Assembly (NCBI RefSeq): GCF_947387555.1
Contig: NZ_CANDNZ010000002.1
Coordinates: 372,001-436,000 of the forward strand
Origin: Thalassomonas sp. RHCl1
Lineage (GTDB): Bacteria; Pseudomonadota; Gammaproteobacteria; Enterobacterales; Alteromonadaceae
Direction of reading: 5' to 3'
DNA length: 64,000 nucleotides
Shown here piece after piece: positions 26,984-37,564 of this stretch; the stretch's first letter is position 1, and each line of letters opens with the position of its first letter. The notes below the pieces were generated by a model. It was not told the origin of the DNA. It saw only the letters and a list, made by a program, of their open reading frames with translations, and did no database searches. The position numbers and the translations under genes were made by a program.

Positions 26984-28840
26984 CTAAGGGGCGGTTGCTG
27001 CCGGACAGCTTGCCGGCGGCTCTATGGCGGGGTTGTCCTGATCCGGTATCGGCAAATAGATGGTAAAACAAGTACCGTCACCGGGTTTAGAATTGACTTC
27101 GATGCGGCCCTTGTGCTGTAAAATAATGTCATGACTGATGGACAGGCCCAAGCCTGTGCCCTGGCCAACGGCTTTGGAGGTATAAAAGGGGTTAAAGATC
27201 TGGTTGATATTTTCCGGTTTGATGCCGCATCCGGTATCCCTGATTTCGATAACAATATTCTGGTTAAGCTCATAGGTACGGATAAAAATCTCCCCCTTAT
27301 CTGTTATCGCCTGGCCGGCATTGATCAGCAGGTTCATAAATACCTGGTTGAGTTTTCCCGGATAGCCTGGAATTTGTGGCAGCCGTCCGAATTCCTGATG
27401 CAATTGGCAATGATATTTTAATTCGTTCCAGGCCATGGTAATGGTGGCCTTGATCCCCTCGTTGATATCACACAGGCTTTTTTGCGGCTGGTCGACCCGG
27501 GCAAAGGTTTTCAGGCTGTCGATAATGGCAATAACCCGTTCGACCCCGGTTAATGAACTTTGCAGCAAGGGGGCAATATCGCTAAAGATATAGTCGAGAT
27601 CATATTTTTCTGCCAGCAGGCTCAGGTTTTGTTTTTGCCGTTCGTCGGTTGGATGTGCGGTGATTTCTTGATGATAGGCCTTCAGGCTTTGCGCATAGTC
27701 CTGTAAGACATCAAGGTTGCTTTTGATAAAACCTACGGGATTATTGATTTCATGGGCGATGCCGGCGGCCAGGGTGCCTAGGCTGGCCATCTTTTCTGCC
27801 TGTACCAGCTGGGATTCACTTTGTTTTAACTCTTCTATGGTTTGGGACAGCTGATCGTAACTCTGCCTGAGGGCAACTTCCCTAAGGTTTACCTGGGCGG
27901 TCATATGATTGAATTTTTTGAACAGTTCGGAAAACTCCTTGATGCGGAATTCTTCCTTGAGTTTGAGGTAATTGCCTCCTTTATCCAGCTCATCCGTAGC
28001 CCTGGCCACCATAAAGACAGGTTTGACCAGGTAGCGGTAGCCATATAAATAGGCGAGTAGGGTGGTCAGGGCGATGGCGACAATGATCAGCAGGCTCAGT
28101 TGCAGCACCAGGGTAAAGACTTGTTGGTTCTGCGCTTCATCGTCGACGGTAAAGCGTAGCGACAGTTGTGAAAATGGCCAGGGGATCAACAGGCTGTGCC
28201 CTTTAAGCTGTTCACCAAAACGGATCAGGCTTTGTTTATCTTTTAATATTTCAATGGCCAGGCCTTTAAAGCGGGTGTCCGGTGTTTTTTGCGGGTAAAT
28301 TTCACCCAGGGGCAGCAGGGTGGTTAGCACCCCCTCTATGGTTTGCTGATAGTTTATCGGCACTGCCAGGCACCAGTAATGTCTGCCGTTTATCGTCTCT
28401 ACCCCGGTATAATGGGGGATTGTTCCCGAAAGCAGGCCAGCGAGCCAGGGGGTTTGTTTAAAATCTACCACCCGGGTGTGATCTGTGGCATGCAAGATAT
28501 TGCCCTGAAAGTCTAACAGGCTCTGGGGATATTTTTTGCCCAATATTGAAAGATCTGCCATATGATCCTGGATTTTGCCGATATTGGACTCCGGCTGCAT
28601 CAAGGTTTGTAGCATGATAGGTGTACGTGCCTGTTCGCTGAGCAAGATTTGTCTGTGGCTGAGAAAAAGCAGGAAATTTTTGCTGATGCTGGCGATTTCC
28701 CGGTTAATCACTTTATCCTGCTGCTGGCTAAAGGAAGTGACCACATGGCTGACCACTAAGATGCTGGTAAGCAGGGCCAGGGTTAAACAGCTTAAAAAGA
28801 CAAAGCGGGCCAGGGCATAAGAAATGGAAATATGTTTCAT
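26984..28840 (-). CDS. Membrane sensor histidine kinase (Cache-HAMP-HisKA-HATPase)
   Basis: A 618-residue kinase. TM1 is near residues 12-35; an extracytoplasmic Cache-like sensor region spans about 40-240 (GVETINGRHYWCLAVPIN); TM2 is near 245-270 (LSLLIIVAIALTTLLAYLYGY); then HAMP, coiled coil, and the H-box GIAHEINNPVGF with His near 363. The ATP-binding domain shows NLLINAGQA, DTGCGI and GTGLGLSIS. It has no receiver or Hpt domain, so it needs a separate response regulator. The sigma-54 regulator at the other end of the EPS genes is the only free receiver protein nearby. It is co-oriented with, and 17 bases behind, the binding-protein gene. Confidence 0.9.
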   Translation of the reverse strand: MKHISISYALARFVFLSCLTLALLTSILVVSHVVTSFSQQQDKVINREIASISKNFLLFLSHRQILLSEQARTPIMLQTLMQPESNIGKIQDHMADLSILGKKYPQSLLDFQGNILHATDHTRVVDFKQTPWLAGLLSGTIPHYTGVETINGRHYWCLAVPINYQQTIEGVLTTLLPLGEIYPQKTPDTRFKGLAIEILKDKQSLIRFGEQLKGHSLLIPWPFSQLSLRFTVDDEAQNQQVFTLVLQLSLLIIVAIALTTLLAYLYGYRYLVKPVFMVARATDELDKGGNYLKLKEEFRIKEFSELFKKFNHMTAQVNLREVALRQSYDQLSQTIEELKQSESQLVQAEKMASLGTLAAGIAHEINNPVGFIKSNLDVLQDYAQSLKAYHQEITAHPTDERQKQNLSLLAEKYDLDYIFSDIAPLLQSSLTGVERVIAIIDSLKTFARVDQPQKSLCDINEGIKATITMAWNELKYHCQLHQEFGRLPQIPGYPGKLNQVFMNLLINAGQAITDKGEIFIRTYELNQNIVIEIRDTGCGIKPENINQIFNPFYTSKAVGQGTGLGLSISHDIILQHKGRIEVNSKPGDGTCFTIYLPIPDQDNPAIEPPASCPAATAP

Positions 28841-28857
28841 CTTATTGTGCTTTTGCC

Positions 28858-30111
28858 TCAGTGATTGCCGGTTATTGGTTGTGTCAGCAGGAGCACTTCA
28901 TTGTTATCGCCGTAATAACCCATGGTATAATCCTGCCGGCCCAGCGCTTCATGGGCATTGGGGCTGTTTTTATCATAAGGTTGAAACGGCCGCCGGTAAG
29001 TTTTTAGCAGCCCGGTGACATCCTGTGATAAGTGCTCAAGGGCATAATGTATTGCCTGTCTGTCTTGGTGAGCATCGCCGGTTAATCCCGCCTGACGGAT
29101 GGCGGCTATCAGTAACCGGGTTAAGTCGTAGCCATGGACAAAGCCCGTTTGTGCCTTGATATCATAGGGGGTTTTGATCCCCGGCAACTTAGCTTTGGCG
29201 TTGCTGAGTACCTTTTGTGCAAACGTTGATAATGAGCGGTTCAGAAATGAAAACCGGGTTTGGATAAATTGCAGATCTATCTCTTTGCGCATCTCGGCAT
29301 TGATGACCTGGGCAAAGTCCCCGCCAGTGATCCCCCAATGGCTGCGGATCGGCAGGCGTGTTTTTTCCGGTAAGTCGATCATCGCCTGAACAAAGGTTTT
29401 GCCCTCCGGGGCATTGCCGACAAAAAAGATCACATCTGCGCCGGATGACAGCACATTGCGTAATAACAACCGGGCATGGTTTTTTCCTATGCCCCAGTTA
29501 AACCATTCGATGCCGACGGGTTTAATGCCTTTATCGCTCAGGGCACGGGTCATGGTTTTCTCATTTGACCGTCCCCAGCCGGTATCCTCCAGTAACAGAT
29601 AAGGTTTTTTAAAGCCTTGTTTGAGTGCATACGTGCTGATGGTGTAGCCGGCTTTATAATCGTCAATGGATAGGCGGAAAATCCAGTTTTCTTTGTCTTT
29701 GCTCCGGGTGATAGGCCCTGCCGCCGCCCAGGGGTCTAGCAGTAAAATTTGCTGGTTGTTGATATAAGACTGGTTGGCCAGCAGGGGAGGAGAATGCAGG
29801 CCGGAAAACACCGCCAGTGCCCGGGGATCGGCTAAAAAGCTCTCCAGGTTGCTTTTGCTGCGCAGCGAGTTACCCTTGTGATCTTTTAACACTAATTCAA
29901 AACGATAGTCTTTAATTTTATAATCGCTTTCAGCCAGGGCCAGCATGATCCCCTGCTTGATGGCGTAACCTGCCGCCTTGGTATGGGTGAAATCGGCATC
30001 GAGATAGAGTTTGTAAAACCTGCCAGACTCGCTGCTATGGACGGAAAAAAGCAGTGCCGGGATAAAAAAAAGCAGCAGCAAAGTATAAAAGCAAGAGCGA
30101 TATGGCTTCAT
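28858..30111 (-). CDS. Periplasmic type-1 ligand-binding protein (branched-chain amino acid/amide type)
   Basis: A 417-residue exported protein: a hydrophobic N-terminal segment (YTLLLLFFIPALLFSVHS) followed by a bilobed Peripla_BP_6-like fold (AGYAIKQGIMLALAESD, ALAVFSGLHSPPLLANQ, KKPYLLLEDTGWGRSNEK, GADVIFFVGNAPEGKTFVQAM). No ABC permease or ATPase gene accompanies it. It lies directly ahead of the sensor kinase in the same transcription unit, so it may present a ligand to that kinase rather than feed a transporter. The ligand is unknown. Confidence 0.83.
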   Translation of the reverse strand: MKPYRSCFYTLLLLFFIPALLFSVHSSESGRFYKLYLDADFTHTKAAGYAIKQGIMLALAESDYKIKDYRFELVLKDHKGNSLRSKSNLESFLADPRALAVFSGLHSPPLLANQSYINNQQILLLDPWAAAGPITRSKDKENWIFRLSIDDYKAGYTISTYALKQGFKKPYLLLEDTGWGRSNEKTMTRALSDKGIKPVGIEWFNWGIGKNHARLLLRNVLSSGADVIFFVGNAPEGKTFVQAMIDLPEKTRLPIRSHWGITGGDFAQVINAEMRKEIDLQFIQTRFSFLNRSLSTFAQKVLSNAKAKLPGIKTPYDIKAQTGFVHGYDLTRLLIAAIRQAGLTGDAHQDRQAIHYALEHLSQDVTGLLKTYRRPFQPYDKNSPNAHEALGRQDYTMGYYGDNNEVLLLTQPITGNH

Positions 30112-30252
30112 AAAAACTTATCCCGGGCTTATTTGGGCCTTATTTTAGCTTGGTATTGTTATATCAACTTGTTACTCAGGGATGCTTTCACCGATCCTTG
30201 TATTTATTATAGTAAAAATAAGCGTTTAGTTGCGGTTATCATCAAAGCGGCA

Positions 30253-30720
30253 TTATTTTTTTGTCACCCGGCTATCGATATAGTGTTGGTAATCCGGGAT
30301 GGTTTTGTCATATGCGCGGTCAAATAACGGCGAATTGACGATAAAGTCGGCACTGGCCTGGTTGCAGGCAACCGGAATATTCCATACTGCCGCCAGTCTT
30401 AATAATGCTTTGACATCGGGATCATGGGGCTGGGCTGCCAGGGGATCCCAGAAAAAAATCAGGAGGTCGATTTTTTGCTCCGAGATCAAAGCACCGATTT
30501 GCTGATCGCCCCCCAAGGGCCCGCTGATGAGTTTTTCTACCTTAAGTGAGCTTTGCTCTGCCACCAGGTGTCCGCTGGTACCTGTGGCAAAGAGTTTATG
30601 CGCGGCCAGTTTCTGTCTGTGCTGCTGGCACCAGCGGATCAGTTCGTCTTTGCGGTTGTCGTGGCCGACCAGGGCAATGGATTTTGTTTTTGCTGCGGTG
30701 ACGGTTTTATACTGCATCAT
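30253..30720 (-). CDS. mgsA: Methylglyoxal synthase
   Basis: A 155-residue enzyme converting dihydroxyacetone phosphate to methylglyoxal and phosphate, a bypass of lower glycolysis. Motifs: IALVGHDNRKDELI at the N-terminus, ATGTSGHLV (phosphate binding), SGPLGGDQQIGALI with the catalytic Asp, and DLLIFFWDPL. The length is typical for the family. It lies 37 bases downstream of ybaK and is probably transcribed with it. Confidence 0.95.
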   Translation of the reverse strand: MMQYKTVTAAKTKSIALVGHDNRKDELIRWCQQHRQKLAAHKLFATGTSGHLVAEQSSLKVEKLISGPLGGDQQIGALISEQKIDLLIFFWDPLAAQPHDPDVKALLRLAAVWNIPVACNQASADFIVNSPLFDRAYDKTIPDYQHYIDSRVTKK

Positions 30721-30757
30721 TTGTCTCCTTCAATAAGGTTTTTAAATCAAGTGCCTG

Positions 30758-31231
30758 TTAATTTTCAGTGCTGATGGCGAAAAAAGCTCCCCGGGTTAAT
30801 CTGGTGAGATCTTTGGGGGCGAGTTCAATTTCCAGCCCCCGTTTGCCGCCGCTGACAAACATAGTGGCCAAGGCTTCACAGCTTTTATCTATCACGGTGA
30901 CCAGGCTTTTTTTCTGCCCAAGCGGGCTGACACCTCCGAGCACATAACCGGTGCTTTTCTCTACCTGCGCCTTGTCTGCCATGGTCACTTTTTTACAAGC
31001 GAGTGCCTTGGCCATGGCTTTGAGATCTAATTGCAACATTACGGGGACTATTGCCACAGCCAATTGTTTGTCCTGTGTACTGACTACCAGGGTCTTAAAA
31101 ATTTTTTCCGGCGCCACCGCCAGTTTCTCCGCCGCTTCCAGGCCAAAAGAAGCCGAGCTTGCTTCATGCTGGTACTGGTGCAGGGTGAAAGCGATTTTAT
31201 GTTTTTTCGCGCTGTTGACGGCCGGTGTCAT
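30758..31231 (-). CDS. ybaK: Cys-tRNA(Pro)/Cys-tRNA(Cys) deacylase YbaK
   Basis: A 157-residue aminoacyl-tRNA editing protein of the YbaK/EbsC family that hydrolyses mischarged Cys-tRNA(Pro) in trans. Typical segments are KIFKTLVV, the catalytic Lys region AKALACKKVTMADKAQVEKSTGYVLGGVSPLG, and FVSGGKRGLEIELAP. AGGAG precedes the ATG. A 17-base palindrome sits 14 bases upstream of the start. Confidence 0.93.
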   Translation of the reverse strand: MTPAVNSAKKHKIAFTLHQYQHEASSASFGLEAAEKLAVAPEKIFKTLVVSTQDKQLAVAIVPVMLQLDLKAMAKALACKKVTMADKAQVEKSTGYVLGGVSPLGQKKSLVTVIDKSCEALATMFVSGGKRGLEIELAPKDLTRLTRGAFFAISTEN

Positions 31232-31244
31232 GGCAACTCCTAAA

Positions 31245-31261
31245 ACAGGTTAATAACCTGT
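31245..31261. promoter_or_regulatory. 17-base palindrome just upstream of ybaK
   Basis: ACAGGTTAATAACCTGT is a perfect 8+1+8 palindrome placed right before the ybaK ribosome binding site. It could be a repressor operator or a translational hairpin; the protein that binds it is not known to me. Confidence 0.45.
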
Positions 31262-31527
31262 CTTGTATGGCAAAAGGGAATGAAAATAACGATTAACTGG
31301 TGCCGTCACTATGTGTTATTCGGGCAAAAGTTGCAATGGCCTTGCCGCCTTATCTGCTGCCGGGGTAATTTTTTCGGGATAAAAATGAAGAATAATGAAA
31401 ATTAACAAATTTTCCTGCGTCTTGTCCCGGCTTGGGGTAGAATCAGCGTTTTGTTATCGGGCTTGATGATCGCCGCAGGCACAAGGGCGAATAATGGCCA
31501 GCAGTTCTGACAGGACTTTTCACTTTT

Positions 31528-32778
31528 ATGCGTATTCTTCACACCTCAGACTGGCATCTGGGACAATATTTTTATGGCAAAAGCCGGGCCGCCGAGCACC
31601 AGGGCTTTTTATCCTGGCTACTGGAGCAGGTCAGCAGTTTATCGGTGGATTTAGTCCTGGTCGCCGGTGATATTTTTGATACCGGCACGCCTCCCAGCTA
31701 TGCCCGAGAAATGTATTTTGACTTTGTGGTGCAGTTAAACCGGCTCGGCTGCCAGCTGGTGATTTTAGCCGGCAACCATGATTCGGTTGCCATGCTCGGG
31801 GAATCGAAACAGTTGCTGGCACACCTGTCCACCCGGGTGATCCCGGCGGTCAGCGAGGACTTGGAGCAGCAAGTCTTTGTAGTTCAAAATAAAAGCGGCC
31901 AAGATGCCCTGGTGTTATGTGCCATTCCCTTTATCCGGCCAAGAGATGTACTCAAAAGCCGGGCCGGACAAAGCGCACAGGAAAAACAGCAGGCACTGCA
32001 GCTGGCCATCAGCGAACATTACCAAAAGCTTTACCGCCGGGCCGGGCAACTGGCAATAACTCCCGCCGGGCAAAAACTGCCGATCATGGCAACAGGACAC
32101 CTCACCGCCTTGGGGGTCACAACCACAGAGTCGGTGCGGGACATTTATATCGGCACCCTGGAAGCTTTTCCCGCCCGGGAGTTTCCCGAAGCCGATTATA
32201 TTGCCCTGGGACACATTCACCGCGGGCAAAAAGTTGCCAAAAGTGAACATATCCGCTACAGCGGCTCTCCTTTGCCGTTAAGTTTCGATGAGGCCGGGCA
32301 GGGCAAGCAGGTCTTGCTGGCAGACTTTGCCGGCGGCGCGCTGGATAAGGTGACCTCAGTAGCCGTTCCCTGTTTTCAACCCCTGTTTATGGTGAAAACG
32401 TCGCAGGAGCGCTTAGGGCAGGAAATACAGCAGCTGGCAACGGAGCACCAGCAAGGGTTGTTGCCGGGACAAACACTGTGGCTGGATATCGAGATCGACA
32501 GCGGCGATTATCTGCAGGATGTACAGGGGCGGATAGAAACTTTGCTTGAAGATCTGCCGATAGAAGTGTTGAGGATAAGGCGCAGCAAGAAAAACCGGCA
32601 AGCGCTGGGCAGTGTCCGGGAGAAGATCACGTTAGACGAATTATCAATATCCGATGTTTTTACCGCCCGCTTGGCGCAGGAAAACTGGCAGACGGATGCA
32701 GAGTTTGAGCGCGAACAAAGGTTAACGACGCTCTTTTTACAGGCGGCGGAAGCGGTAAAAACGGAGCAGAATGCATGA
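31528..32778 (+). CDS. sbcD: Nuclease SbcCD subunit D
   Basis: A 416-residue Mre11-type nuclease subunit. All phosphoesterase motifs are visible: HTSDWHLGQ (start), [16 protein letters not shown], and GHIHRGQ with the metal-binding His residues. With SbcC it opens hairpins and protein-blocked DNA ends. The stop overlaps the sbcC start by 4 bases (ATGA). It is transcribed divergently from ybaK across a 296-base gap that holds the ybaK palindrome and otherwise nothing I can assign. Confidence 0.96.
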   Translation: MRILHTSDWHLGQYFYGKSRAAEHQGFLSWLLEQVSSLSVDLVLVAGDIFDTGTPPSYAREMYFDFVVQLNRLGCQLVILAGNHDSVAMLGESKQLLAHLSTRVIPAVSEDLEQQVFVVQNKSGQDALVLCAIPFIRPRDVLKSRAGQSAQEKQQALQLAISEHYQKLYRRAGQLAITPAGQKLPIMATGHLTALGVTTTESVRDIYIGTLEAFPAREFPEADYIALGHIHRGQKVAKSEHIRYSGSPLPLSFDEAGQGKQVLLADFAGGALDKVTSVAVPCFQPLFMVKTSQERLGQEIQQLATEHQQGLLPGQTLWLDIEIDSGDYLQDVQGRIETLLEDLPIEVLRIRRSKKNRQALGSVREKITLDELSISDVFTARLAQENWQTDAEFEREQRLTTLFLQAAEAVKTEQNA

Positions 32779-35700
32779 AGATCTTAAGCCTGCGTTTTGA
32801 AAACATTAATGCCTTAAAGGGCAGCTGGAAAATTGACTTTAGCGCTTCGCCTTTTGACAGCAACGGGGTTTTTGCCATTACCGGTCCTACCGGTGCCGGT
32901 AAAACCACAATATTAGATGCCATTTGCCTGGCTTTGTATCATCAGACCCCGAGATTAACGGTGTCGGATAAGCAAAACCAGCTGATGACCCGTAATACCG
33001 CGACTTGTCTGGCGGAGGTGGAATTTGAAGTGAAAGGCCAGGGATACCGGGCCTTTTGGAGCCAGCGCCGGGCCAAAAACAAGTTAGACGGAAAATTACA
33101 ATCCCCTAAAGCTGAGCTGGCCTTACTCGACGGCAGTATAGTGGCGGAAAAGCTATCTGTGGTGCGCAGTGAAATTGCCCGTATTACCGGACTGGATTTT
33201 GGCCGCTTTACCAAGTCGATGATGTTATCCCAGGGGCAATTTGCCGCTTTTTTAAATGCCCCCGCCAATGAACGGGCAGAGCTGCTGGAAGAGCTCACCG
33301 GTACCGAAATTTATGGCCTGATCTCGCAAAAGATATATGAAGACTTTAAAAGTGAAAACGAAGCGTTAAGACTCCTGATGGCGCAAAGCCAGGGCGTGGT
33401 GGTGCTGACAGAAGAAGAGTTAAGGCAAATTCAGCAAGCGCTCGAACAAAATGAGTTCAGGGAAAAACAGCTGCTGACACAGCAGGAAAAAGCCCAGCAG
33501 GCCCTGAATTGGCAACAGCAATATCAACAAGCGTGCACGCAATTGGCAAGTGCCAGGGATGCCCTGGCACAGGCGCAGGCAAAAGAAAATGACTCCCAGG
33601 ATTTGCTGGTGCAGTTACAAAGGGCCGAGCCTGCCGAAGCGTTGCGCAGTACTTATGAGCAAAAACAGGCCCTTGATCAGGCTCAGGTGCAAAACCAGCA
33701 GGCGATTGAGAAAATCAGTGCAGCGTTATCGGCAGCCGAAGAGAAAGCCCAAAGCCAGCATGCGCAATTAGCGCAGCTTACTCAAGAGCAGGCGGTTAAA
33801 GAGCAGGATTTTACCCGCACCGAAACCTTAGTGGTAGAGACCATTATTCCCCTGGATCAGGCGATTGATTCAGATCTGGGGCAGGTTAATCGCCAACAGC
33901 AAGTACTGACACAAATAAAAGAAAAACTCGGTGGTGCTCAACAGCAATTACAGCAAGATCAGGTTCAGCATAAGGCCTTGCTTGATGACTATGAAAAAAA
34001 CACGGCTTTTATCGGCCAGCATCCCTTTTATCCGCAACTGGCGGAAAAATTACCCCTGTGGCAGGAGAAGTTTGCCCAAATCAATCAGCAAAGGAGCGAA
34101 CAAAGTTCCCTGGGCGGAAAAATAGCTGAGCTTGAGCAGCAACTGATACAGGCCCGGGATGAACATGAGCGCCAGCAAAAAAGCCGTGAACAGGCCGGCG
34201 TCTTATACCAGCAGGCGCAACTGAAGATGCAAGCGCTTAGCGATGAAAAGCAAGGGCTGTTCGCACAAAACAGCGGACTTGATGAGCAGCAGCTCATTGA
34301 TGAGTTAACCCGGCTGCAGGGACAACAAGCGCAAGCGGGTCAGGCATTGCAAAATGTCCGGCGTTTTGCCCGGCTGGCACAGCAAATCAATGAGCAAGAA
34401 CAGCAGAGCAAAGGGATCACCCTCGAATTATCAGGCATTACCGCCAAGCGGGATCAATTAAGGCAGACATTTTCCCGGGAGCAGCAACAGTTAAGGGATT
34501 TAGACGCCTTGGTCTTGCAGCAGCAAACCATTATGTCCTTGTCACAGCACAGGCAAGCCTTACAGGCCGGGCAGGCCTGCCCGTTATGTGGTTCGAAGGA
34601 ACATCCGTCTGTTGTTGAATATGCCGGTGCAAGCAGCAATGAATATCAGCAAAGACAAGAGCAGCAAAAGCAGCTGTTAAAGGAGATTGAAAAGCAGGGA
34701 CTGGAGCTGAATAACCAGGGCAGCAAGCTCCAGGGACGCCATGATACCTTGCTCGAAAGTATTAACGTTAATCGCCGGGAGCAGGAAGAGTTATTGCTTG
34801 GCTGGCAGCAATTCCAGGATGTGTTGCAGCTCTCCTATCCGTTAAGCCAGCTTGAGGCTATTGAGGAAAATTTACTGAAAAATGAGTCAAGGTTGGAATG
34901 GCTGACGGCACAAAATCAGCAATTACAACAGCTTAATCAGCAAATAAACCAGCAGCAGCAAGAAGTCACCCGGCTGGACAAACAAGTGATGGCGCTGCAA
35001 AACCAGTTTGACTTATCGGGCAGTAAGCTCAGCTTTGATCAGAATGCTATCTCCCAGATGAAGCAGCAGTATCAGCAGCAGCAAGCGGCGCTGGAGGAAA
35101 TTACGCAGCAGTTAACCGGCGAGCTTAAAGGCTTGGCGCTGCATTATCCTGCGCCGGAAAGCTTTGATGCCTGGTGGCAGCAGCAAGTGACTAAGGTACA
35201 AAGTTATCAGGATGCCTTAACCAGGCAAGGGGAGCAAAAAGAGCAACTGGCAGCACATCAGCAAAACCTTGCGGTGCAGGAAGAGCAGGTACGCTATTTA
35301 GGCCAGGAGCTGCAACAGGCACAGGATTTACTCAAGCAATATCAAGAGTTGCTTGGGCAAAAACAGGCCCAGCGGCAGGCATTGTTCGGCACTCAGTTGG
35401 TGGCGGATGTCAGGGGCGATATCCAGGAGCAGCGTAAGCTGCTTGAACAGCAGTTACTCGGCTGTCAGCAGGCCCTGGCGGATGCCCAGCAGCAGCTTAA
35501 GTTATTGCAGGGGCAGTTACAGGTCAGTCAGCAGCAGTTACAGCAGGGGATGCAGCAAGTAGCAAGCAGTCAGGAGCAATGGCAATCCCTGCTGAGTGCC
35601 AGTCCGTTCGAGCTTGAAAGTGACTTTCTTGCCGCCTTGCTGCCGCAGGAAAAACGCCTGGAGTTAACCCGGTTAAAACAGCAAATTAGCGAGGAAATAC

Positions 35701-36473
35701 AGCAGGCGCAAACCCTGATAAAGCAGGGGGAGCTTGAAAGTGAAAAGCTGCTAGCCGCTAAAGCCGGTTTCGGCGATGGCCAGGATAATGCCGAAATGTT
35801 AAAGCAGCAGCTGGCTGCCGTGCAGCAAGAGCTTAAGCTGCTGCAGCAAAAGCAGGGGGAGCTTAGCCAGAAACTCGCCCATGACAGGCAATTGCGTGAA
35901 CAGCAGGCAGAAATTCTGCAGCAAATCAATGAGAAACAAGATCAACTGGAAGACTTATCCTGCCTCAATGCCATGATAGGCTCTGCCGACGGGGCCAAAT
36001 TCCGGCGTTTTGCCCAGGGGTTAACTTTGGCGCACCTGGTTTATCTGGCGAATTTACAGCTTGAGCGTTTACATGGCCGCTACCAATTGCAATGCCAGCA
36101 AACGGATGCTCTGGCACTGGAGGTGCTCGATACCTGGCAGGGGGATACTGTCCGGGATACCAAAACTCTCTCCGGCGGGGAAAGCTTCCTGGTGAGTCTG
36201 GCGCTGGCATTGGCGTTATCTGATCTGGTGAGTGCAAAAACCAGCATCGATTCCCTGTTCCTGGATGAAGGCTTTGGCACTTTAGATAATGAGACATTGG
36301 AAATCGCCCTGGACGCCCTGGATAACCTTAATGCCAGCGGTAAGATGATCGGGGTGATCAGCCATGTGGAAACCTTAAAGGAAAGAATTGCGGTACAGAT
36401 TAAAGTGAAAAAGTTCAATGGACTGGGGGTTAGTGAACTGCAAAGCCAGTTCAAATATGCCCCTGAACACTGA
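32775..36473 (+). CDS. sbcC: Nuclease SbcCD subunit C (Rad50-type ATPase)
   Basis: A 1232-residue SMC-like ATPase. Walker A is GPTGAGKTT near residue 39. Long antiparallel coiled coils flank a zinc hook CPLC near residue 602. The C-terminal half-site has the signature LSGGE (about 1133) and Walker [12 protein letters not shown] (about 1160). The length is somewhat over that of E. coli SbcC (1048) because of extended, extremely Gln-rich coiled coils. It partners SbcD, encoded immediately upstream. Confidence 0.95.
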   Translation: MKILSLRFENINALKGSWKIDFSASPFDSNGVFAITGPTGAGKTTILDAICLALYHQTPRLTVSDKQNQLMTRNTATCLAEVEFEVKGQGYRAFWSQRRAKNKLDGKLQSPKAELALLDGSIVAEKLSVVRSEIARITGLDFGRFTKSMMLSQGQFAAFLNAPANERAELLEELTGTEIYGLISQKIYEDFKSENEALRLLMAQSQGVVVLTEEELRQIQQALEQNEFREKQLLTQQEKAQQALNWQQQYQQACTQLASARDALAQAQAKENDSQDLLVQLQRAEPAEALRSTYEQKQALDQAQVQNQQAIEKISAALSAAEEKAQSQHAQLAQLTQEQAVKEQDFTRTETLVVETIIPLDQAIDSDLGQVNRQQQVLTQIKEKLGGAQQQLQQDQVQHKALLDDYEKNTAFIGQHPFYPQLAEKLPLWQEKFAQINQQRSEQSSLGGKIAELEQQLIQARDEHERQQKSREQAGVLYQQAQLKMQALSDEKQGLFAQNSGLDEQQLIDELTRLQGQQAQAGQALQNVRRFARLAQQINEQEQQSKGITLELSGITAKRDQLRQTFSREQQQLRDLDALVLQQQTIMSLSQHRQALQAGQACPLCGSKEHPSVVEYAGASSNEYQQRQEQQKQLLKEIEKQGLELNNQGSKLQGRHDTLLESINVNRREQEELLLGWQQFQDVLQLSYPLSQLEAIEENLLKNESRLEWLTAQNQQLQQLNQQINQQQQEVTRLDKQVMALQNQFDLSGSKLSFDQNAISQMKQQYQQQQAALEEITQQLTGELKGLALHYPAPESFDAWWQQQVTKVQSYQDALTRQGEQKEQLAAHQQNLAVQEEQVRYLGQELQQAQDLLKQYQELLGQKQAQRQALFGTQLVADVRGDIQEQRKLLEQQLLGCQQALADAQQQLKLLQGQLQVSQQQLQQGMQQVASSQEQWQSLLSASPFELESDFLAALLPQEKRLELTRLKQQISEEIQQAQTLIKQGELESEKLLAAKAGFGDGQDNAEMLKQQLAAVQQELKLLQQKQGELSQKLAHDRQLREQQAEILQQINEKQDQLEDLSCLNAMIGSADGAKFRRFAQGLTLAHLVYLANLQLERLHGRYQLQCQQTDALALEVLDTWQGDTVRDTKTLSGGESFLVSLALALALSDLVSAKTSIDSLFLDEGFGTLDNETLEIALDALDNLNASGKMIGVISHVETLKERIAVQIKVKKFNGLGVSELQSQFKYAPEH

Positions 36474-36506
36474 TTTCGCGACTTTAACTTTTTCTTATTG
36501 AATATT

Positions 36507-36536
36507 TTGCCATGAATGCCCCGGGATTCATGGCAA
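36507..36536 (+). terminator. Stem-loop after sbcC
   Basis: A perfect 11-bp stem TTGCCATGAAT / ATTCATGGCAA with an 8-base loop lies 34 bases after sbcC. The U-rich stretch comes only some bases later, so its strength as a terminator is uncertain. Confidence 0.5.
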
Positions 36537-36564
36537 GTTGTGATTATTTTTAAGGAGGATTTAA

Positions 36565-37452
36565 TTGCAAACCTGGATTTATTTTACCTTGCTTGCCGCC
36601 TTGATGCAGGCGGTACGCACCGCGGGTCAGAAGCAGTTGTCGGGTCATTTAAATGCGATGGCGACAACGGGAGTGCGTTACCTTTATGCTTTACCTTTTG
36701 CCTGGTTTTATTTATATGTTTTGCTCGAATATCATCAGATGGAGATTCCCAAACTAAATCAGGCCTTTATTCAATATGCGACCATTGCCTGCGTGACGCA
36801 AATCCTGGGCACGGTTTTTTTGGTTGCGGCATTCAAATACCGTAATTTTGCCGTGGCCACCAGTTTATCTAAAACCGAGGCGATCCAGGTGGCAGTGGTC
36901 GGGGCTTTATTTTTTGCCGCTCCTTTGAGTCTCTGGGGCTGGTTTTCGGTGATTTTAGGCGTGGTCGGTGTCTTGATTTTATCTAAGGTCAAACTCTCGG
37001 TCAGGGAGTTATGGCAAAGCCCCGGCGCGGGTTTCGGGCTGGCTTCCGGGCTGGCGCTGGCGATCACCACGTTATTGATCCGCCAGTCGAGTCTGGCACT
37101 GGCAACCAACTTAATAGTGAGTGCGGCGTTGACCCTGGTTTTTATGATCACAGTGCAATCGCTGATCTCCCTGGTGTATTTATGGCTGAAGGATAAAGCC
37201 CAGTTGCCCCTTATGCTTAAACACTGGCGTTTATGCCTGTTTGTCGGGATCACTAGCGTGCTGGGTTCCATTGGCTGGTTTACCGGCGCCAGTTTGCAAA
37301 ATGCCGCTTATGTTAAGGCCTTAGGACAGGTGGAGTTTTTTATTACGCTCGTGCTTACCTACCGGCTGTTTAAAGAAAAAATCGCTTTCGCTGAATATAT
37401 CGGCATGTTGCTGGTCCTTGCCAGTGTGGTGATCCTCTTGCTTTGGGCCTGA
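36565..37452 (+). CDS. DMT-superfamily (EamA-like) transporter
   Basis: A 295-residue inner-membrane protein with about ten helices in two EamA repeats (the first about residues 1-140, the second 150-295; AAFKYRNFAVATSLSKTEAIQVAVVGALFF and LGQVEFFITLVLTYRLFKEKI are the repeat ends). The substrate is unknown; relatives export amino acids or metabolites. The start is TTG 36565: a perfect AGGAGG (36553-36558) lies six bases upstream and no ATG is suitably placed. It stands alone between sbcC and the isomerase gene. Confidence 0.85.
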   Translation: MQTWIYFTLLAALMQAVRTAGQKQLSGHLNAMATTGVRYLYALPFAWFYLYVLLEYHQMEIPKLNQAFIQYATIACVTQILGTVFLVAAFKYRNFAVATSLSKTEAIQVAVVGALFFAAPLSLWGWFSVILGVVGVLILSKVKLSVRELWQSPGAGFGLASGLALAITTLLIRQSSLALATNLIVSAALTLVFMITVQSLISLVYLWLKDKAQLPLMLKHWRLCLFVGITSVLGSIGWFTGASLQNAAYVKALGQVEFFITLVLTYRLFKEKIAFAEYIGMLLVLASVVILLLWA

Positions 37453-37564
37453 TGTCGCCCTGCTTTGTTAACACATGCTTATCAGGGATAAAAGATTAGG
37501 GATTTTAGAGGGTTTTTGCTACACTCGCGGCCAAATTAACGAAAAGAACATTTTTGGAATTGCT

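Noticed and set aside
30181-30197. GG-N10-GC pair upstream of the binding-protein gene as a sigma-54 promoter
   Set aside because: Only the GG and GC and a few other positions match (AAGC instead of TTGC). A bare GG-N10-GC is expected by chance about once in 250 bases, and no TGCA-N3-TGCA element lies nearby.
35570-35929. Long Ser/Cys-rich frame antisense to sbcC
   Set aside because: It mirrors the Gln-rich coiled-coil codons of sbcC; such antisense frames are a composition artefact.
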